A DNA stretch of 64,000 nt from Pseudomonas sp. CFII64. Its GTDB lineage: Bacteria > Pseudomonadota > Gammaproteobacteria > Pseudomonadales > Pseudomonadaceae. Positions within the stretch are counted from its first letter, which is position 1, and the number at the start of each line of letters is the position of its first letter. Shown in pieces: positions 7,777 to 16,559 of this stretch. Location of the stretch: assembly GCF_000416235.1 (NCBI RefSeq), contig NZ_ATLO01000004.1:403469-467468 (forward strand), read 5' to 3'. The translations under genes and the position numbers were made by a program. Under the pieces are notes generated by a model, which made no database searches, was not told the origin of the DNA, and saw only the letters and a program-made list of their open reading frames with translations.

Positions 7777-9189
7777 ATGTCGGTCGCCATCAGTCGCAAC
7801 GAAAATTCGCCTGCCCGGTTTGTCAGTGAGCCGGACGAAGTGCTTTATCACTTCGAAGATTCGCCTTTGCTGCAACGCCAGAAGCAGCAGGAATCCAACG
7901 CGCGCAGTTATCCACGGCGTATTCCGCTGGCGTTGAAGCGCGCCCAGGGGATTTATGTCGAGGACGTTGAAGGACGCACCTTCATCGATTGTCTGGCCGG
8001 TGCTGGCACCCTGGCGCTGGGGCATAACCATCCGGTGGTGATCGCCGCCATTCGTCAGGTGCTGGATGACGGCCTGCCGCTGCATACGCTGGACCTGACC
8101 ACGCCGGTTAAAGATCAATTCGTTCAGGACCTGTTCGGTTTACTTCCAGAAGGTCTGCGCCGGGAGGCGAAAATCCAGTTTTGCGGGCCCACCGGTACGG
8201 ACGCCGTGGAAGCCGCGTTGAAACTGGTGCGTACCGCCACCGGACGCAGCACCGTGCTCTCCTTTCAGGGGGGTTATCACGGCATGAGCATGGGCGCGTT
8301 GAGCCTGATGGGCAGCCTGGGTCCGAAGAAACCCATGGCCGCGTTGCTCAACAGTGGCGTGCAGTTCCTGCCGTTCCCTTACGACTATCGCTGCCCGTTC
8401 GGCCTGGGTGGCGAGCAGGGCGTGCAGGTCAATCTGAGTTATCTGGAAAACCTGCTCAACGATCCCGAAGCGGGTGTCGAACGGCCCGCAGCAGTGATCG
8501 TCGAGGTGGTGCAGGGCGAAGGCGGCGTGATTCCGGCGGATCTGGACTGGCTGCGGGGTCTGCGGCGCATCACCGAGCAGGCCGGTGTGGCGTTGATCGT
8601 GGACGAGATCCAGAGCGGCTTTGCCCGCACCGGCAAAATGTTCGCCTTCGAGCATGCCGGCATCGTGCCGGATGTGGTGGTGCTGTCCAAAGCCATTGGC
8701 GGCAGCCTGCCGTTGGCGGTGGTGGTGTATCGCGACTGGCTCGACACCTGGCTGCCGGGCGCACACGCTGGAACCTTCCGTGGAAATCAAATGGCCATGG
8801 CGGCGGGCTCGGCGGTGATGGGCTTCCTGAAACAGCACGATATTGCGTCTCATGCGACAGCCATGGGCGCGCGTTTGACCGAGCACCTGCGCATCCTCCA
8901 GCGAGACTTCCCGCAACTGGGCGACATTCGCGGGCGTGGCTTGATGCTCGGCATCGAGCTGGTGAACCCCGATGGCGCGCTGGATAACCTCGGCCATCCG
9001 CCTGCGTACAGCACTTTGGCGCCACTGATCCAGAATGAATGCCTCAAGCGCGGCCTGATCCTGGAACTCGGCGGCCGGCATGGCGCAGTCGTGCGCTTCC
9101 TGCCGCCGCTGATCATCAGCGCCGAACAGATCGACGAAGTCGCACGGCGTTTTGCCAAAGCGCTGGCGGCGGCGTTGAAGAGGGTTTGA
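7777..9189 (+). CDS. pvdH: Diaminobutyrate-2-oxoglutarate aminotransferase PvdH
   Basis: PLP-dependent class III aminotransferase, 470 residues, the length of PvdH. It converts aspartate beta-semialdehyde to L-2,4-diaminobutyrate using glutamate; diaminobutyrate enters the pyoverdine chromophore precursor. Visible family features are the cofactor phosphate site (FCGPTGTDAVEAALKL), the ring-stacking region (SFQGGYHGMSMGALSLMG), the PLP-nitrogen Asp in LIVDEIQSGFARTG and the Schiff-base lysine in VVLSKAIGGSLPL. Start at 7777: ATG follows GAGGG with good spacing, and the N-terminus matches the family. A perfect PvdS-type promoter precedes it, which links it to iron starvation. It is about 16 kb away from the iron-linked NRPS locus in this window, so the pyoverdine genes of this strain are scattered. 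A diaminobutyrate aminotransferase for another pathway is possible but less likely given the promoter. Confidence 0.9.
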   Translation: MSVAISRNENSPARFVSEPDEVLYHFEDSPLLQRQKQQESNARSYPRRIPLALKRAQGIYVEDVEGRTFIDCLAGAGTLALGHNHPVVIAAIRQVLDDGLPLHTLDLTTPVKDQFVQDLFGLLPEGLRREAKIQFCGPTGTDAVEAALKLVRTATGRSTVLSFQGGYHGMSMGALSLMGSLGPKKPMAALLNSGVQFLPFPYDYRCPFGLGGEQGVQVNLSYLENLLNDPEAGVERPAAVIVEVVQGEGGVIPADLDWLRGLRRITEQAGVALIVDEIQSGFARTGKMFAFEHAGIVPDVVVLSKAIGGSLPLAVVVYRDWLDTWLPGAHAGTFRGNQMAMAAGSAVMGFLKQHDIASHATAMGARLTEHLRILQRDFPQLGDIRGRGLMLGIELVNPDGALDNLGHPPAYSTLAPLIQNECLKRGLILELGGRHGAVVRFLPPLIISAEQIDEVARRFAKALAAALKRV

Positions 9190-9225
9190 AGTGAATTGAA
9201 TTTCGCTGCGCTGTGCGGGGCAGGG

Positions 9226-9317
9226 ACCATAGGACCGGCTTCAGCCGGGAGGATGACGGTTCTGACGACGGAACCGCTGCGAATGTACCCGCGACCTCCC
9301 GGCTAAAACCGGTCCAA
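9226..9317. repeat. Paired REP (BIME-like) element
   Basis: TAGGACCGGCTTCAGCCGGGAGG and, in inverted orientation, CCTCCCGGCTAAAACCGGTCC flank about 45 bases of variable sequence. This is the commonest repeat in the window; related pairs occur at 25960, 43556 and 52853, and single or truncated copies at 10763, 39606 and 62027. Confidence 0.75.
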
Positions 9318-9487
9318 CGGAATGCGCTCCAATTCAGAGGATCAACACCTTCTCGTCAGACAAGCCTTTGATTTTCAAGCCCGATCCCGGACAATTGCGC
9401 CCCTGTTTTTGATGGGGGCGTTGAACTGCCAGGTTTTCCGATGCGTCCCCGCCTTGTTGTATTAACCGGCAACGGAGATTCGACCGG

Positions 9488-10762
9488 ATGAATGATCAGG
9501 CCAATAGCGTCGAACAACGTTTCGACACGGCCCCCGCCAGCATTGCTGCGTGGAACCGCCACGACACCACCTGGATGCTCGGTTTGTTCGGCACCGCCAT
9601 CGGCGCGGGCACCCTGTTTTTGCCGATCAACGCAGGTATCGGCGGCTTCTGGCCGTTGATCATCCTTGCGCTGCTGGCGTTCCCCATGACCTTCTTTGCA
9701 CACCGTGGCCTGACCCGTTTCGTGCTGTCCGGACGCGAAGGCGCGGACATCACCGAAGTGGTCGAGCAACATTTCGGCAAGAGCGCCGGGGCCTTGATCA
9801 CGCTGCTGTATTTCTTCGCGGTGTTTCCGATCCTGCTGATCTACAGCGTCGCGCTGACCAACACCGTGGGCAGCTTTCTCGAGCATCAGTTGCACATTCA
9901 ACCGCCACCCCGGGCGATTTTGGCGTTTGTCTTGATCCTCGGCCTGCTGGCGGTGGTGCGTTGCGGCGAACGGGTGATCGTCAAGGCCATGAGCCTGATG
10001 GTTTACCCGTTCATCGTCGCGTTGCTGTTTCTTTCGGTGTTCCTGATCCCGCACTGGACCGGCGGCATCCTCGAAACCGCGACCACGCTGCCGGAGCCCT
10101 CGGCGTTCCTGCACACCTTCTGGCTGGCGATTCCGGTGATGGTGTTCTCCTTCAACCACACGCCGATCATCTCGGCGTTTGCTGTGGATCAGAAGCGTCG
10201 TTACGGAACTCAGGCTGAAGGTCGCAGTTCGCAAATCCTCGCCCGCGCCCATGGCTTGATGGTGGTGCTGGTGCTGTTCTTTGTTTTCAGTTGCGTACTG
10301 ACCTTGTCGCCGGTACAGCTGGCAGAAGCCAAGGCGCAGAACCTGTCGATCCTGTCGTATCTGGCCAACCATTTCAGCAATCCGACCATTGCGTTCATGG
10401 CGCCGTTGATTGCGTTCGTGGCCATTGCCAAGTCGTTTCTGGGCCACTACATCGGAGCCAGCGAGGGCTTGAAAGGCCTGGTGGCGAAAACCGGTTATCG
10501 TCCCGCGCCCTTGCTGCTGGATCGCATGACCGCTGCGCTGATGCTGGTGGTGTGCTGGGCGGTTGCCACGCTCAACCCAAGCATTCTGGGCATGATCGAA
10601 ACCCTGGGTGGCCCGATCATCACCGCGTTACTGTTCCTGATGCCGATGTACGCCATCCACAAAGTCCCGGCCATGCGTCAGTACGCCGGCAAGGCTTCCA
10701 ATGTGTTTGTGGTGATCGTCGGGCTGGTGTCGATATCGGCACTGGCGTACTCGTTGACGTAG
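9488..10762 (+). CDS. Serine/threonine proton symporter, SdaC-like
   Basis: Inner-membrane amino acid transporter of the hydroxy/aromatic amino acid permease (HAAAP) family, 424 residues with about eleven hydrophobic helices. The N-terminal helix carries the typical substrate-site sequence LFGTAIGAGTLFLPINAG, followed by MTFFAHRGLTRF; the mid-protein segment VMVFSFNHTPIISAF is also characteristic of the SdaC/TdcC branch. Serine is the likely substrate, threonine an alternative. The gene stands alone between two REP regions; no serine deaminase gene is next to it, unlike the E. coli sdaCB pair. ATG at 9488 preceded by GGAGATT. Confidence 0.83.
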   Translation: MNDQANSVEQRFDTAPASIAAWNRHDTTWMLGLFGTAIGAGTLFLPINAGIGGFWPLIILALLAFPMTFFAHRGLTRFVLSGREGADITEVVEQHFGKSAGALITLLYFFAVFPILLIYSVALTNTVGSFLEHQLHIQPPPRAILAFVLILGLLAVVRCGERVIVKAMSLMVYPFIVALLFLSVFLIPHWTGGILETATTLPEPSAFLHTFWLAIPVMVFSFNHTPIISAFAVDQKRRYGTQAEGRSSQILARAHGLMVVLVLFFVFSCVLTLSPVQLAEAKAQNLSILSYLANHFSNPTIAFMAPLIAFVAIAKSFLGHYIGASEGLKGLVAKTGYRPAPLLLDRMTAALMLVVCWAVATLNPSILGMIETLGGPIITALLFLMPMYAIHKVPAMRQYAGKASNVFVVIVGLVSISALAYSLT

Positions 10763-10850
10763 GACTGGCTTTAGCCGGGAGGGTAATTGACGCCCTCGCG
10801 ACTAAAGTCGCTCCTACGGTCGCTCCTACGGTCGATTCGCGGGCAAGACG
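10763..10850. repeat. REP cluster after the sdaC-like gene
   Basis: AGGACTGGCTTTAGCCGGGAGGG, then GCGACTAAAGTCGCTCCTACGG with a 12-base tandem GTCGCTCCTACG, then a REP half-site ATTCGCGGGCAAG. Three REP classes are packed in under 90 bases at the convergent gene ends. Confidence 0.65.
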
Positions 10851-10890
10851 GAACGCCGCCCGCGCGCTTCAACGAGTTGCATTGCGGCTA

Positions 10891-11364
10891 TCAATGACTC
10901 ACAACGTGCGGCACTAACGATGAGTGATGACTGGTAATTAGCCATTTGTCGTCAAGGAATGCGTAGGTAAAGGTATAGCGGGCTTTTGCGGCGGGATGGT
11001 TTTCGAACTGGAAAGTGTAAAGGCCTGTATCAATAGCCATGTTGCATCCAATGTAGAGGGTGCGGCTGTCGATGCTTCCTTCAGGCTTCTTCTTCAGAAA
11101 GTCGTTGAAGTATGCGATGCGGCCCTCATCGTTCGTGCGCACTCGGTCGGAGAGTGTTGGCAGCAACACTGCATCGCTGCTGTAACGGGCTGCAACCGTC
11201 GTGGCATTGCCAGATTTCAGAGCGGTGTTCCAGTCATCGAATAATGCGGCTATCTGAACCTGATCTGTCTTGACGCAGTTTTTATCTGGCTGCCCCTGGG
11301 CTGTGACCGGTAACAGTAACGCCGCGGCGGAATATGCCAATGCCAGACTTTTTGGAAGAATCAT
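10891..11364 (-). CDS. Secreted SgcJ/EcaC-family (SnoaL-like) protein
   Basis: A 157-residue protein with a signal peptide (MILPKSLALAYSAAALLLPVTAQG) and a single NTF2-like fold of the SgcJ/EcaC/DUF4440 type. Family-typical stretches are the N-terminal helix IAALFDDWNTALKSGNATTVAARYSSDAVLLPT, a central FLKKKPEGSI segment and the C-terminal strand pair ending LITSHHSSLVPH. The histidine pair near the end is conserved in the family. Two cysteines (in KNCVKTD and IGCNMAI) could form a disulfide in the periplasm. Biochemical role is unknown. It stands alone, convergent with the transporter gene, and its upstream region is markedly AT-richer than the rest of the window, which suggests it arrived by transfer. 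Confidence 0.75.
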   Translation of the reverse strand: MILPKSLALAYSAAALLLPVTAQGQPDKNCVKTDQVQIAALFDDWNTALKSGNATTVAARYSSDAVLLPTLSDRVRTNDEGRIAYFNDFLKKKPEGSIDSRTLYIGCNMAIDTGLYTFQFENHPAAKARYTFTYAFLDDKWLITSHHSSLVPHVVSH

Positions 11365-11578
11365 TGTTAGTTATCACGAAGAATATTGGGGCGCGGATGC
11401 TATCGATTTCTTTATATCTGCTCCAGATGAGTTATTCGCTAAGTTGTGTCCAAGTATTGATTTTACTTGGTTGTGTAGGACCAATATTTAGTTGATGTTT
11501 TATTGTCCTTCTTCCGATAGTTGAAAACGCCTTGTCCTACGTGCGCAGTGTCATCTGCACACGCAGGATCAAGATCAA
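11365..11578. other. AT-rich intergenic spacer
   Basis: No gene is supported here. About 150 bases (11370-11520) are visibly AT-rich compared with the flanks (for example TTCTTTATATCTG and CCAATATTTAG). The spacer lies between the ends of the gamma-glutamyltransferase operon and the start of the SgcJ-like gene and would hold the promoter of the latter. Confidence 0.5.
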
Positions 11579-13174
11579 TCAATAAGCGGCTACCAACCCA
11601 TCCTTCCTCGGATCGGTCCCACCGACATAACCATGGGCGGTGCGCTGGATGATCTGCGCGCCGCCGAAGGCGAATACGCCGCTTGGCTCTTCAACGTCAA
11701 TGTCGTGACCTTTGGCGCGCAGCGCTTCGACGACCTGCGGGTCGAATGCGCGCTCCACGGCGACTTTCAAACCCGACTCGATTCTCCAGCGCGGCGCGTC
11801 GGCTGCGGCTTGCGGGTTCTGCTTGTAACGCAAAATACGCATCATCATTTGCAGATGACCTTGCGCCTGCATCGGGCCGCCCATCAGGCCGAAGGACATC
11901 AATGGCGTGCCGTCGGTGTTCATCACGAAACCGGGAATGATGGTGTGGAACGGACGTTTGCGCGGCGCGACGACGTTGACGTGTTGCGGGTCCAGCGAGA
12001 AGCCGGCACCACGGTTTTGCAGGCTGATACCGGTGCCCGGCACGACCACGCCAGAGCCGAAACCCATGTAGTTGGACTGGATGAACGAGACCATCATGCC
12101 GCTCTCATCGGCAGCGGACAGGTACACCGTGCCACCGGCTTTCGGCGAACCATGGCCAGGGTTGGCGGCTTGATCGGTGACCAGGCCAGCGCGTTCCATC
12201 AGGTAGGCGGTGTCCAGCAAATGCTCCGAGGCAACGCGCATGTGCTCGCTGTCGGCGACGTGTTCGTCGAGGTCGGCCAGCGCCAGCTTCATGGCTTCCA
12301 GCACCGGATGCACGGTGGCCAGGCTGTCCACCGGATGTTCGCCGACCCCCAGCGCTTCGAGCATGGTCAGGCCGGCCAGCGTGGCGATGCCCTGGCCGTT
12401 GGGTGGCAGTTCGTGAACCATCGCCCCTGCATACGGCACCGACAAGGTTTCGATCCAGTCCACGGTGTGGGTCGCCAGATCGTCGAGGCTCATGACGCTG
12501 CCGTTGGCGTTGGCATGGGCGATGATCGCTTCGGCCAGCTCGCCGCGATAAAACGTTTCGCCTTTGGTCTGGGCAATCAGCTCCAGGGTGCGGGCGTGAT
12601 CCTTGAGCTGGATTTTCTCGCCTGCCAGCGGCGCTTTGCCATTGGGCATGAAGCATTCGGCGAAACCGGGCTGCGACTTGAGCAGCTGCGAGCCGCGTTT
12701 CCACAACTCGGCAATGATCGGCGTGACTTGATAACCGTCGCGGGCATAACCGATGGCGGGTTCCGCCAGGGTGGCGAAGGGCAGCTTGCCGTAGCGCTTG
12801 GACAGTTCAACCCAGGCGGACACTGCGCCAGGCACGGTAACCGCGCCCCAGCCGCGTTGCGGCATTTCGCTCTGGCCTTCGAAGTGCTCAGGCGTCCAGG
12901 CTTGTGGCGCACGGCCGGAAGCGTTCAAACCTTGCAAGTTGTTGCCGTCCCAGACGATAGCGAACGCATCGCTGCCGATCCCGCAACCGGTGGGTTCGAC
13001 CACGGTCAGCACCATGGCCGCAGCAATTGCTGCGTCAACCGCGTTGCCGCCACGGCGCAGCATGTCCAGCCCGGCCTGTGCGGCTAGCGGCTGGGAGCAA
13101 GCGACCATGTTGTTGCCCATGACCGGCGAGCGGGCCGAGGCGTAAGGTTGGCTGTAATCCAGATCATCGAACAT
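11579..13174 (-). CDS. Gamma-glutamyltransferase family protein
   Basis: Ntn-hydrolase that should cleave gamma-glutamyl bonds (glutathione or gamma-glutamyl peptides); 531 residues. It is made as a precursor and cleaves itself before a threonine: the site is in SPKAGGTVYLSAADESG, where Thr would become the N-terminal nucleophile of the small subunit. The second conserved region is SLQNRGAGFSLDPQHVN, and GLMGGPMQAQGHLQ is the oxyanion-side glycine motif. GGTVYL instead of HTTHLS places it with the YwrD-like branch rather than E. coli GGT. No signal peptide is visible, so it is probably cytoplasmic. Start at 13174 (MFDDLDYSQPY); the longer frame runs into the permease gene. Last gene of the peptide transporter operon, 37 bases after the DppC-like permease, which suggests import of a gamma-glutamyl compound and its hydrolysis inside the cell. 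Confidence 0.88.
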   Translation of the reverse strand: MFDDLDYSQPYASARSPVMGNNMVACSQPLAAQAGLDMLRRGGNAVDAAIAAAMVLTVVEPTGCGIGSDAFAIVWDGNNLQGLNASGRAPQAWTPEHFEGQSEMPQRGWGAVTVPGAVSAWVELSKRYGKLPFATLAEPAIGYARDGYQVTPIIAELWKRGSQLLKSQPGFAECFMPNGKAPLAGEKIQLKDHARTLELIAQTKGETFYRGELAEAIIAHANANGSVMSLDDLATHTVDWIETLSVPYAGAMVHELPPNGQGIATLAGLTMLEALGVGEHPVDSLATVHPVLEAMKLALADLDEHVADSEHMRVASEHLLDTAYLMERAGLVTDQAANPGHGSPKAGGTVYLSAADESGMMVSFIQSNYMGFGSGVVVPGTGISLQNRGAGFSLDPQHVNVVAPRKRPFHTIIPGFVMNTDGTPLMSFGLMGGPMQAQGHLQMMMRILRYKQNPQAAADAPRWRIESGLKVAVERAFDPQVVEALRAKGHDIDVEEPSGVFAFGGAQIIQRTAHGYVGGTDPRKDGLVAAY

Positions 13175-13211
13175 TAGCGTCTTCTCTTGGCAGAAATGGC
13201 AGAAAGAATGA

Positions 13212-14084
13212 TTAGCCCTTGGGGTCCAGCGCATCGCGCAGGCCGTCACCCAGCAGGTTGAAGCACAAGACCGTGATGTAGATCGCCACGCCCGGCGCAA
13301 TCGACATCCACGGCGCTTGCTCCATGAAATTTTTCGCGGTGTTGAGCATCGAGCCCCAGGAAGGCGAGGGCGGTTGCTGGCCCAGGCCGAGAAACGACAG
13401 GCTGGCTTCGGCAAGGATCGCTGAAGCGATGGTCAATGTGGCTTGCACCACCAGCGGCGATGTCACGTTGGGCAACACGTAACGCAGGATGATCCAGCGA
13501 TCCGGCAGACCAATCGCCCGGGCGCCTTCCAGGTAGTCTTCGTGCTTGATCGACAGCACCTGACCACGGGTCAGGCGGGCAAAGATCGGCATCGCCGACA
13601 AGCCGATGGCAATCATCGCGTTGGTCAGGCTCGGGCCAAGAAAAGCCCCCAGCGCAATGGCCAACACCAGAAACGGACAGGACAGCAGTGCTTCCATGAT
13701 CCGCGAGATGATCGCGTCGAGCTTGCCGCCGAAGTAACCGCCGAGCAAACCCAGCGGCACGCCGATCAGCATGGCAATCGCCACTGAAACGCCGCCCGCC
13801 AGTAATGAACTGCGCGCGCCCCAGAGCAGACGGGAAAACAGATCGCGGCCCAGCTCATCGGTGCCCAGCCAGTAGATCAGCGACGGCGCCTTGCGTACGG
13901 CGAGGAAGTTGGCTTTGAGCGGATCGTGTGGCGCGATCCACGGCGCAAACGCAGCCGCGAGGATAAACAACAGCAGCACCGCCGCACCGAGCACCGCGCC
14001 TTTGTTGGCGAGGAACTTTTTGACGAAAGGCGAGCGCGCGCGGGGCGCAAGCGCAGTGAGAGTAACGCTGGCGATGGCGGTCAT
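13212..14084 (-). CDS. Peptide ABC transporter permease, DppC-like
   Basis: Second membrane subunit of an oligopeptide-class ABC importer, 290 residues. After an N-terminal helix (GAVLGAAVLLLFILAAAFAPWIAPHDP, the OppC/DppC signature with LGTDELGRDLFSRLLWGARSSL) come five more helices. The ATPase-coupling EAA-like loop is EGARAIGLPDRWIILRYVLPNV. Its ATG overlaps the stop of the DppB-like gene by four bases. Works with the neighbouring permease, two ATPases and binding protein. Confidence 0.9.
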   Translation of the reverse strand: MTAIASVTLTALAPRARSPFVKKFLANKGAVLGAAVLLLFILAAAFAPWIAPHDPLKANFLAVRKAPSLIYWLGTDELGRDLFSRLLWGARSSLLAGGVSVAIAMLIGVPLGLLGGYFGGKLDAIISRIMEALLSCPFLVLAIALGAFLGPSLTNAMIAIGLSAMPIFARLTRGQVLSIKHEDYLEGARAIGLPDRWIILRYVLPNVTSPLVVQATLTIASAILAEASLSFLGLGQQPPSPSWGSMLNTAKNFMEQAPWMSIAPGVAIYITVLCFNLLGDGLRDALDPKG

Positions 14085-15028
14085 GACGCTGTCCTCAGAC
14101 GCGGGTTGATCATGCGATAGAGCACGTCGGCAAGCAGGTTCAGCAACAGAAAACCAATCGCCACGCAGAGCACCACACCTTGCACCACGGCGTAATCGCG
14201 GTTGAACACCGCGTCGACGATCATCTTGCCGAAGCCGGGAATGCTGAACACCTGTTCGGTCAGCACTGCGCCGCCGAGCAATTCGCCGAACAGCAAGGTG
14301 GTCAGCGTGACGATGGGCATCAAGGCGTTACGCAACGCATGCTTGAGGATCACTGTGCGCGGAAACAAACCCTTGGCCCGGGCCGTACGCACATAGTCGG
14401 TGCGCAACACTTCGAGCATGGCGCTGCGGGTGTGGCGCATGAGAATCCCCGACAAGCCGGCACCGAGCACAAAGGCCGGCAGGATCAGGGTTTTCAGGTT
14501 CTGCCCGAAGTCCTCGCCAATGGGCACGAAGCCCGACGCGGGCAGCCATTGCAGCTTCACGGCGAAGATCATGATCAACAGAATCCCCAGCCAGAAGTGC
14601 GGAATCGAGATCCCCGACAGCGCGATGACGTTGGCCCCGTAATCCACCGCCGTGCCTTTGCGCACGGCGGAAATGATCCCGGTGGGAATGCCGATCAGCA
14701 GCGCGATCAGCAAGGCGAACACCGCCAGCTCCAGCGTTACCGGCAACTTGGACGCCAGCAACGTGGTGACGGGTTGCTCGGTGCGCAGCGAAGTACCGAA
14801 ATCCCCGGTCAGGACATTGCCGACCCAGTGCAGGTATTGCAGCGGCAACGGGTCGTTGAGGCGGTATTTGTCCCGCAGGTATTCCATCACCGCCGGATCG
14901 CGTTCTTCCCCGGCCATGGCCAGCACCGGGTCGCCCGGCAGCAGCTTCTGCAGGGTGAAAACGAACAGCGAAACCAGAATCAGCGTCGGAATCGCACTGA
15001 GCAGGCGTCGCAGGATGAACATCAGCAT
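14081..15028 (-). CDS. Peptide ABC transporter permease, DppB-like
   Basis: First membrane subunit of the oligopeptide-class importer, 315 residues. It opens with the DppB/GsiC signature FILRRLLSAIPTLILVSLFVFTLQKLLPGDP, has six hydrophobic helices, and shows the EAA-like coupling loop RTARAKGLFPRTVILKHALRNALMPIVT. It starts 29 bases after the binding protein stop and overlaps the DppC-like gene by four bases. The order binding protein, B, C is the same as in dpp and gsi operons. Confidence 0.9.
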   Translation of the reverse strand: MLMFILRRLLSAIPTLILVSLFVFTLQKLLPGDPVLAMAGEERDPAVMEYLRDKYRLNDPLPLQYLHWVGNVLTGDFGTSLRTEQPVTTLLASKLPVTLELAVFALLIALLIGIPTGIISAVRKGTAVDYGANVIALSGISIPHFWLGILLIMIFAVKLQWLPASGFVPIGEDFGQNLKTLILPAFVLGAGLSGILMRHTRSAMLEVLRTDYVRTARAKGLFPRTVILKHALRNALMPIVTLTTLLFGELLGGAVLTEQVFSIPGFGKMIVDAVFNRDYAVVQGVVLCVAIGFLLLNLLADVLYRMINPRLRTAS

Positions 15029-15056
15029 GCCGAACCCTCGCTGGTGTGCGCGTCAA

Positions 15057-16559
15057 TCACGGCTTGAACGCGACATTGGTCAGACGAATCAATCCATCCG
15101 GATTCGGCACGAAACCGGTCACGGTGTTGCGCATGGCAATGATGCGCGGATCAAAATACAGGTACGCGGTCGGCACTTCGTCAGCCAGCAAACGCAGCGC
15201 TTCGTTGTACAGCGCCTGACGCTGAGCCACGTCGTTGACGGTGCGCGCCTTGTTCAGCAGCTCATCGAGCTTGGGATTGCAGTATTTGCCATCGTTCTGG
15301 CCGCCTTTACAGGTGACGAACTGATGGATGTCGCCATCCGGATCAGGTCGGCCGGACCAGGCGCTCATGCCAATCTGGAAGTTGCCGCCCTGTTGCTCGC
15401 TGAGCAGCGTGGCGTATTCAGTGGCGACCAGATTGACCTTGAAACCCGCTTCTTCGGCCATGGCCTGGATGATCTGTCCGACCTGTTGCGCGATTGGGTT
15501 ATTGGCGACTTTCAGGTCCACCGCCAATGGCAGCTTGACCCCGGCCTCAGTCAGCAACGCCTTGCTTTTCGCGACATCGCGCGCCGGGATCGGCAGATCC
15601 TTGTCGTAGTACGGGCTGTTTTTCGGGAACGGCTGGGCACTCGGCGCATACAAGCCTTCGAACACCACCTGATTGATCGCGTCGCGGTCGATGGACAGCA
15701 CGAACGCCTCACGCACGCGTTTGTCCTTGCCCATCGGCGTGTTGGCTTTTTCGCCATTGGCAACGTTGAACATCAGCTGCATGTAGCCCAGCCCCGGGGT
15801 GTTGTAGATCGCCAGCTTGCTGTCCGACTTGACGGTTTTCACGTCGGTGGGCGCCACACGCTCGATGATGTCCAGATCACCCGAACGCAGGTTGGCCAGG
15901 CGCACTGAGGTGTCCGGAATCGGCAGGAAAATCACCTTGTCGAAGTGGTAAGCCTGCTTGTTCCAGTAATTGTCGAAACGCTCCAGCACGATGCGATCCT
16001 GCTGCACGCGCTGGACGAATTTGTACGGCCCGGAACAGACCGGCTTCATGCCGAATTCACCCTGTGCGGCCTTGGGCGCGAGCATCATCCCGGCACGGTC
16101 CGACAGCTGCGAAACCAGCGTGGCGTCGGGTTGCTTGAGCTTGATCGCCACGGTTTTCGCGTCGATCACTTCCACGCTGTCCACCGAGGCCAGCTCACTT
16201 TTGCGCAACGAATCGGGCAAGGTGCGCGCGCGGTCCAGGTTGAACTTCACCGACGCCGCGTCGAACACTTCGCCATCGTGATAGGTCACGCCGTCGCGCA
16301 GGGTCATGGTCAGGGTCTTGCCGTCCTCGCTCCAGTTCCAGGCCGTGGCCAGTTGCGGCGCATAGGTCAGGTCCGGGTTGACGTCCACCAGCTTGTCGCA
16401 CAGCGCGGTGTAGACCAGGCGACCGGAATAGGTGCGCGAGCGATGCGGGTCGAGCACGTCCGGGTCGTCCTGGATGCCGATGCGCAAGGTCGATTCGGCA
16501 AAGGCGGCGTTGGCGGCCAGCAGTAACAACGTTCCGGTCATAACGCGTGCGATTTTCAT
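15057..16559 (-). CDS. Peptide ABC transporter substrate-binding protein
   Basis: Periplasmic solute-binding protein of the SBP_bac_5 (DppA/OppA/GsiB) family, 500 residues. The signal peptide is MKIARVMTGTLLLLAANAAFA. Family landmarks are the N-terminal IGIQDDPDVLDPHRSRTYSGRLVYTALCDKLV, the central YYDKDLPIPARDVAKSKALLTEAGV and the late GWSGRPDPDGDIHQF-like segment (here SAWSGRPDPDGDI). Start at 16559, where the ATG overlaps the preceding ATPase stop by four bases (ATGA); the longer frame extends only into that gene. The gamma-glutamyltransferase at the operon end makes a gamma-glutamyl peptide such as glutathione a reasonable ligand, but this is inference. Confidence 0.9.
   Translation of the reverse strand: MKIARVMTGTLLLLAANAAFAESTLRIGIQDDPDVLDPHRSRTYSGRLVYTALCDKLVDVNPDLTYAPQLATAWNWSEDGKTLTMTLRDGVTYHDGEVFDAASVKFNLDRARTLPDSLRKSELASVDSVEVIDAKTVAIKLKQPDATLVSQLSDRAGMMLAPKAAQGEFGMKPVCSGPYKFVQRVQQDRIVLERFDNYWNKQAYHFDKVIFLPIPDTSVRLANLRSGDLDIIERVAPTDVKTVKSDSKLAIYNTPGLGYMQLMFNVANGEKANTPMGKDKRVREAFVLSIDRDAINQVVFEGLYAPSAQPFPKNSPYYDKDLPIPARDVAKSKALLTEAGVKLPLAVDLKVANNPIAQQVGQIIQAMAEEAGFKVNLVATEYATLLSEQQGGNFQIGMSAWSGRPDPDGDIHQFVTCKGGQNDGKYCNPKLDELLNKARTVNDVAQRQALYNEALRLLADEVPTAYLYFDPRIIAMRNTVTGFVPNPDGLIRLTNVAFKP

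Noticed and set aside
11270..11491. 73-codon plus frame over the AT-rich spacer
   Set aside because: Overlaps the signal peptide region of the SgcJ-like gene in antisense and has no ribosome site.
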